Assembly (NCBI RefSeq): GCF_910592395.1
Contig: NC_088308.1
Coordinates: 11,549,001-11,613,000, forward strand
Length of the DNA stretch: 64,000 nucleotides
Direction: 5' to 3'
Source: Lineus longissimus
Taxonomy: Eukaryota > Nemertea > Pilidiophora > Heteronemertea > Lineidae
Shown here: positions 62,189 to 64,000 of the stretch, piece after piece
How the letters are laid out: every line of letters begins with the position of its first letter
Position numbering within the stretch: the stretch's first letter is position 1
Made by a program: the position numbers and the translations under genes
Notes under the pieces: generated by a model
What the model was told of the DNA's origin: nothing
Seen by the model: the letters and a program-made list of their open reading frames with translations, nothing else
Databases searched by the model: none

Positions 62189-62987
62189 TTTTTGGCTCAC
62201 CGTAAGGGGAGTCAATACGATAGCGCTGTTTCCGGCGGCGGCGTCGTCGTCGTCGTCCGTCGTATCCTGTTTCAGAAACAGTGGCACGTTTCTTAACCGC
62301 TAGGGCTATGAACTTGAAACTTTGTACACAGCACCCCCTAGGTCAGGTGACCTCTGACACTGAATTTCGGTCTGATCTGATTCTCAACTTGGCCACCAGG
62401 GGGCCAAATGTCGATATCTAAAAAGTGTGATATCTCGCTTATTAGTGACTTGTTTTCGATGAAACTTTTGTTGTAGGTACTCATAGCAAATATACATCTT
62501 TTAATTTGACCTACTTTTCAAGGTCACAGAGGTCATATGGCGTAAATTGGCCGTTAGAGTGTAAACTATGGCACGTTTCTTAACCACTAAAGCTATGAAC
62601 TTGAAACTTGGTACATATAACCCCCTATATCACATGGCCTCTGATGCTGAATTTCAGTTTGATCTGATTCTCAACTTTGCCACCAGGGGGCCAAAAGTGG
62701 AAATCTAAAAAGTGCAATATCTCGCTTATTAATGACTTTTTTTCGATGAAATTTTTATTGCAGGGACTCTTAGCAATCACATGATATTGATCTTGTTGAT
62801 GTCATAGACAATTATTGGTTGGATCATAAACTTATATATACTGCCCTGTTTTATTACTTGACATCAGTACACATCTAAAAAAAGTCTTCATGCCTGATTG
62901 TGTTCACCATATTCACCTCTAAACTAAGCATGATCCTGCCTACTAAAAGATGTATACGGTGAGCACAATGGCCCCTGGCCATTTCAT
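62189..62987 (+). repeat. R1 repeat copy H
   Basis: Head TTTTTGGCTCACCGTAAGGG with a GGC/GTC tract, two core units, the same special 3' segment as copy E, and a tail with a perfect hairpin AATGGCCCCTGGCCATT (62967-62983) followed by TCAT. Confidence 0.9.
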
Positions 62988-63285
62988 TCAGACTAACACA
63001 AAATCCAGATCAAATGATCATAACTGATAAACCTAAAAGCTTCTATGATAAACTTCTAAAATTAACTTGAAATTACCCAAACTAGATAAACACAATAAAC
63101 CAGGAATCAAGCAATATAAGCTTGACACATTTACACAGGTAACATACACTCTGTCCGAGCTTCGAAAATAATCTTGGACACAAAAGTTACAAAAGCTAGT
63201 AATACCAACTACAAACTTATGTTTAGTCACACTACTGTAATGTCCACCATACCAGAAATTGGCAACCTTCCAAGTGTGTCATAAC

Positions 63286-64000
63286 TACATGTTTTCAATC
63301 AATCTCTGCACAGGTTTATGTGTCCTGTGAGACCTTCTTGGTTCTGGTTGATGTCTCTCAGCAGACACCGGAGTACTAACAACACCAGTAGGCTGGGGAG
63401 TGCCTATACCAGTTTCACCTCCAGGTGAATTTGAACCACCATTGTTCAGAACAGTTGTGTTGGGATCAACACTATTGGTAGGAGTTTACCTTGTCACAAA
63501 CAGGACCTACAGAGACAGTGTTTGGAGTTTGTCTTACAGCGACATTAGGAGGACCAGATGCAGGAAGATCAGAAATTGGCTCATCATAGCCAGGACGAGA
63601 CTTGAATTGTTCTCGAGTTTTCAGCAAGTCAGCACGATTTCGCCTGTACACACCTCCAGACTCTGTCTTAACATCATAAGATCGCGTAGCAACCTTTTTA
63701 AAGACTATGGCCTTTACAAACCAGTTCTGCTTCATTTTGTCTCGGATTCTCACAACATCACCTTCTTTCAATGCAGGCAGCTCTTTGGTACCTCTATCAT
63801 ATTACATCTTTTGCTTGTCTCTGGTTTGTTTCTTTAGGCCTACAACCAACTTTTGGTTATTCACCTTCAACAGACTATCATTGATTGGCAAATTAGACCG
63901 CAGTCTTCTACCCATATACATTTCCGCTGGGGAAAAGTCTTCAACTACAGGGGTAGACCTACAAGCCAAAAGACCAACAAATGGATCATCACCAGAATGG
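63286..64000 (-). pseudogene. Gypsy-type LTR retrotransposon, integrase C-terminal part, runs off the window
   Basis: On the minus strand from the right edge: GLLACRSTPVVEDFSPAEMY and MGRRLRSNLPIND, a conserved integrase C-terminal motif of Gypsy elements. A TAA at 63802-63804 follows KQKM, then YDRGTKELPALKEGDVVRIR. A one-base frameshift near 63480 separates this from a tail ending PRRSHRTHKPVQRLIENM with stop at 63286-63288. One stop and one frameshift indicate a decayed copy. Its 3' LTR could occupy 62990-63280 but no border is certain. Confidence 0.85.

Overview
The window looks like nuclear DNA of a marine invertebrate animal, probably a non-vertebrate deuterostome (echinoderm, hemichordate or cephalochordate-like). 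This rests on GT-AG introns, a NACHT-WD40 gene, metazoan-type BEL/Pao, Gypsy, Penelope-like and L2/CR1-like retroelements, and very dense short repeats. The species cannot be fixed from sequence alone.

One host gene spans almost the whole window on the + strand. I assemble 21 coding exons from 3697 to 61453, with matching splice phases at every junction (1,612 complete codons). In order they encode an N-terminal DUF4062/TIR-like region (exons 1-5), a NACHT/STAND NTPase with Walker A and B (exon 6), a winged-helix/helical region (exons 6-9), 14 WD40 repeats, enough for two seven-bladed propellers (exons 9-20), and a Pro/Ser-rich tail exon (exon 21). The layout matches the NWD1/NWD2 family. The first exon(s) lie left of the window and the stop codon was not found. 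A separate 208-codon ORF with promoter-like motifs lies inside intron 12.

The introns are layered with mobile DNA. The dominant family, here called R1, has a head with a GTC microsatellite, one to several tandem ~302-bp core units and a tail. Seven copies start near 1.0, 6.9, 12.1, 22.8, 33.6, 53.4 and 62.2 kb, all in the gene's orientation. R1 and a second family (F4, 36.8-39.2 kb) have subterminal inverted repeats, internal tandem units and a terminal hairpin. F4 also holds a remnant of an endonuclease domain, which suggests Helentron/HINE-type rolling-circle elements. The R1 core carries a CTCF-like core, a DR3 nuclear-receptor site and an IR2 palindrome; F3/F4 units carry YY1-like sites.

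Inside R1 copy C sits a young BEL/Pao LTR retrotransposon (12351-18700) with near-identical LTRs, a 5-bp target duplication and a gag-pol broken by one frameshift and two stops. Other insertions are a 726-bp retroposon-like insert, several terminal-inverted-repeat elements (pogo-like, piggyBac-like and unclassified), fold-back palindromes, two copies of a tRNA-derived SINE, an L2/CR1-like LINE 3' end, Penelope-like remnants and a Gypsy integrase C-terminus at the right edge.

The most unusual structure is a minisatellite after exon 7. Its unit is the exon's own 3' end plus its splice donor, which places a series of decoy donors in intron 7.
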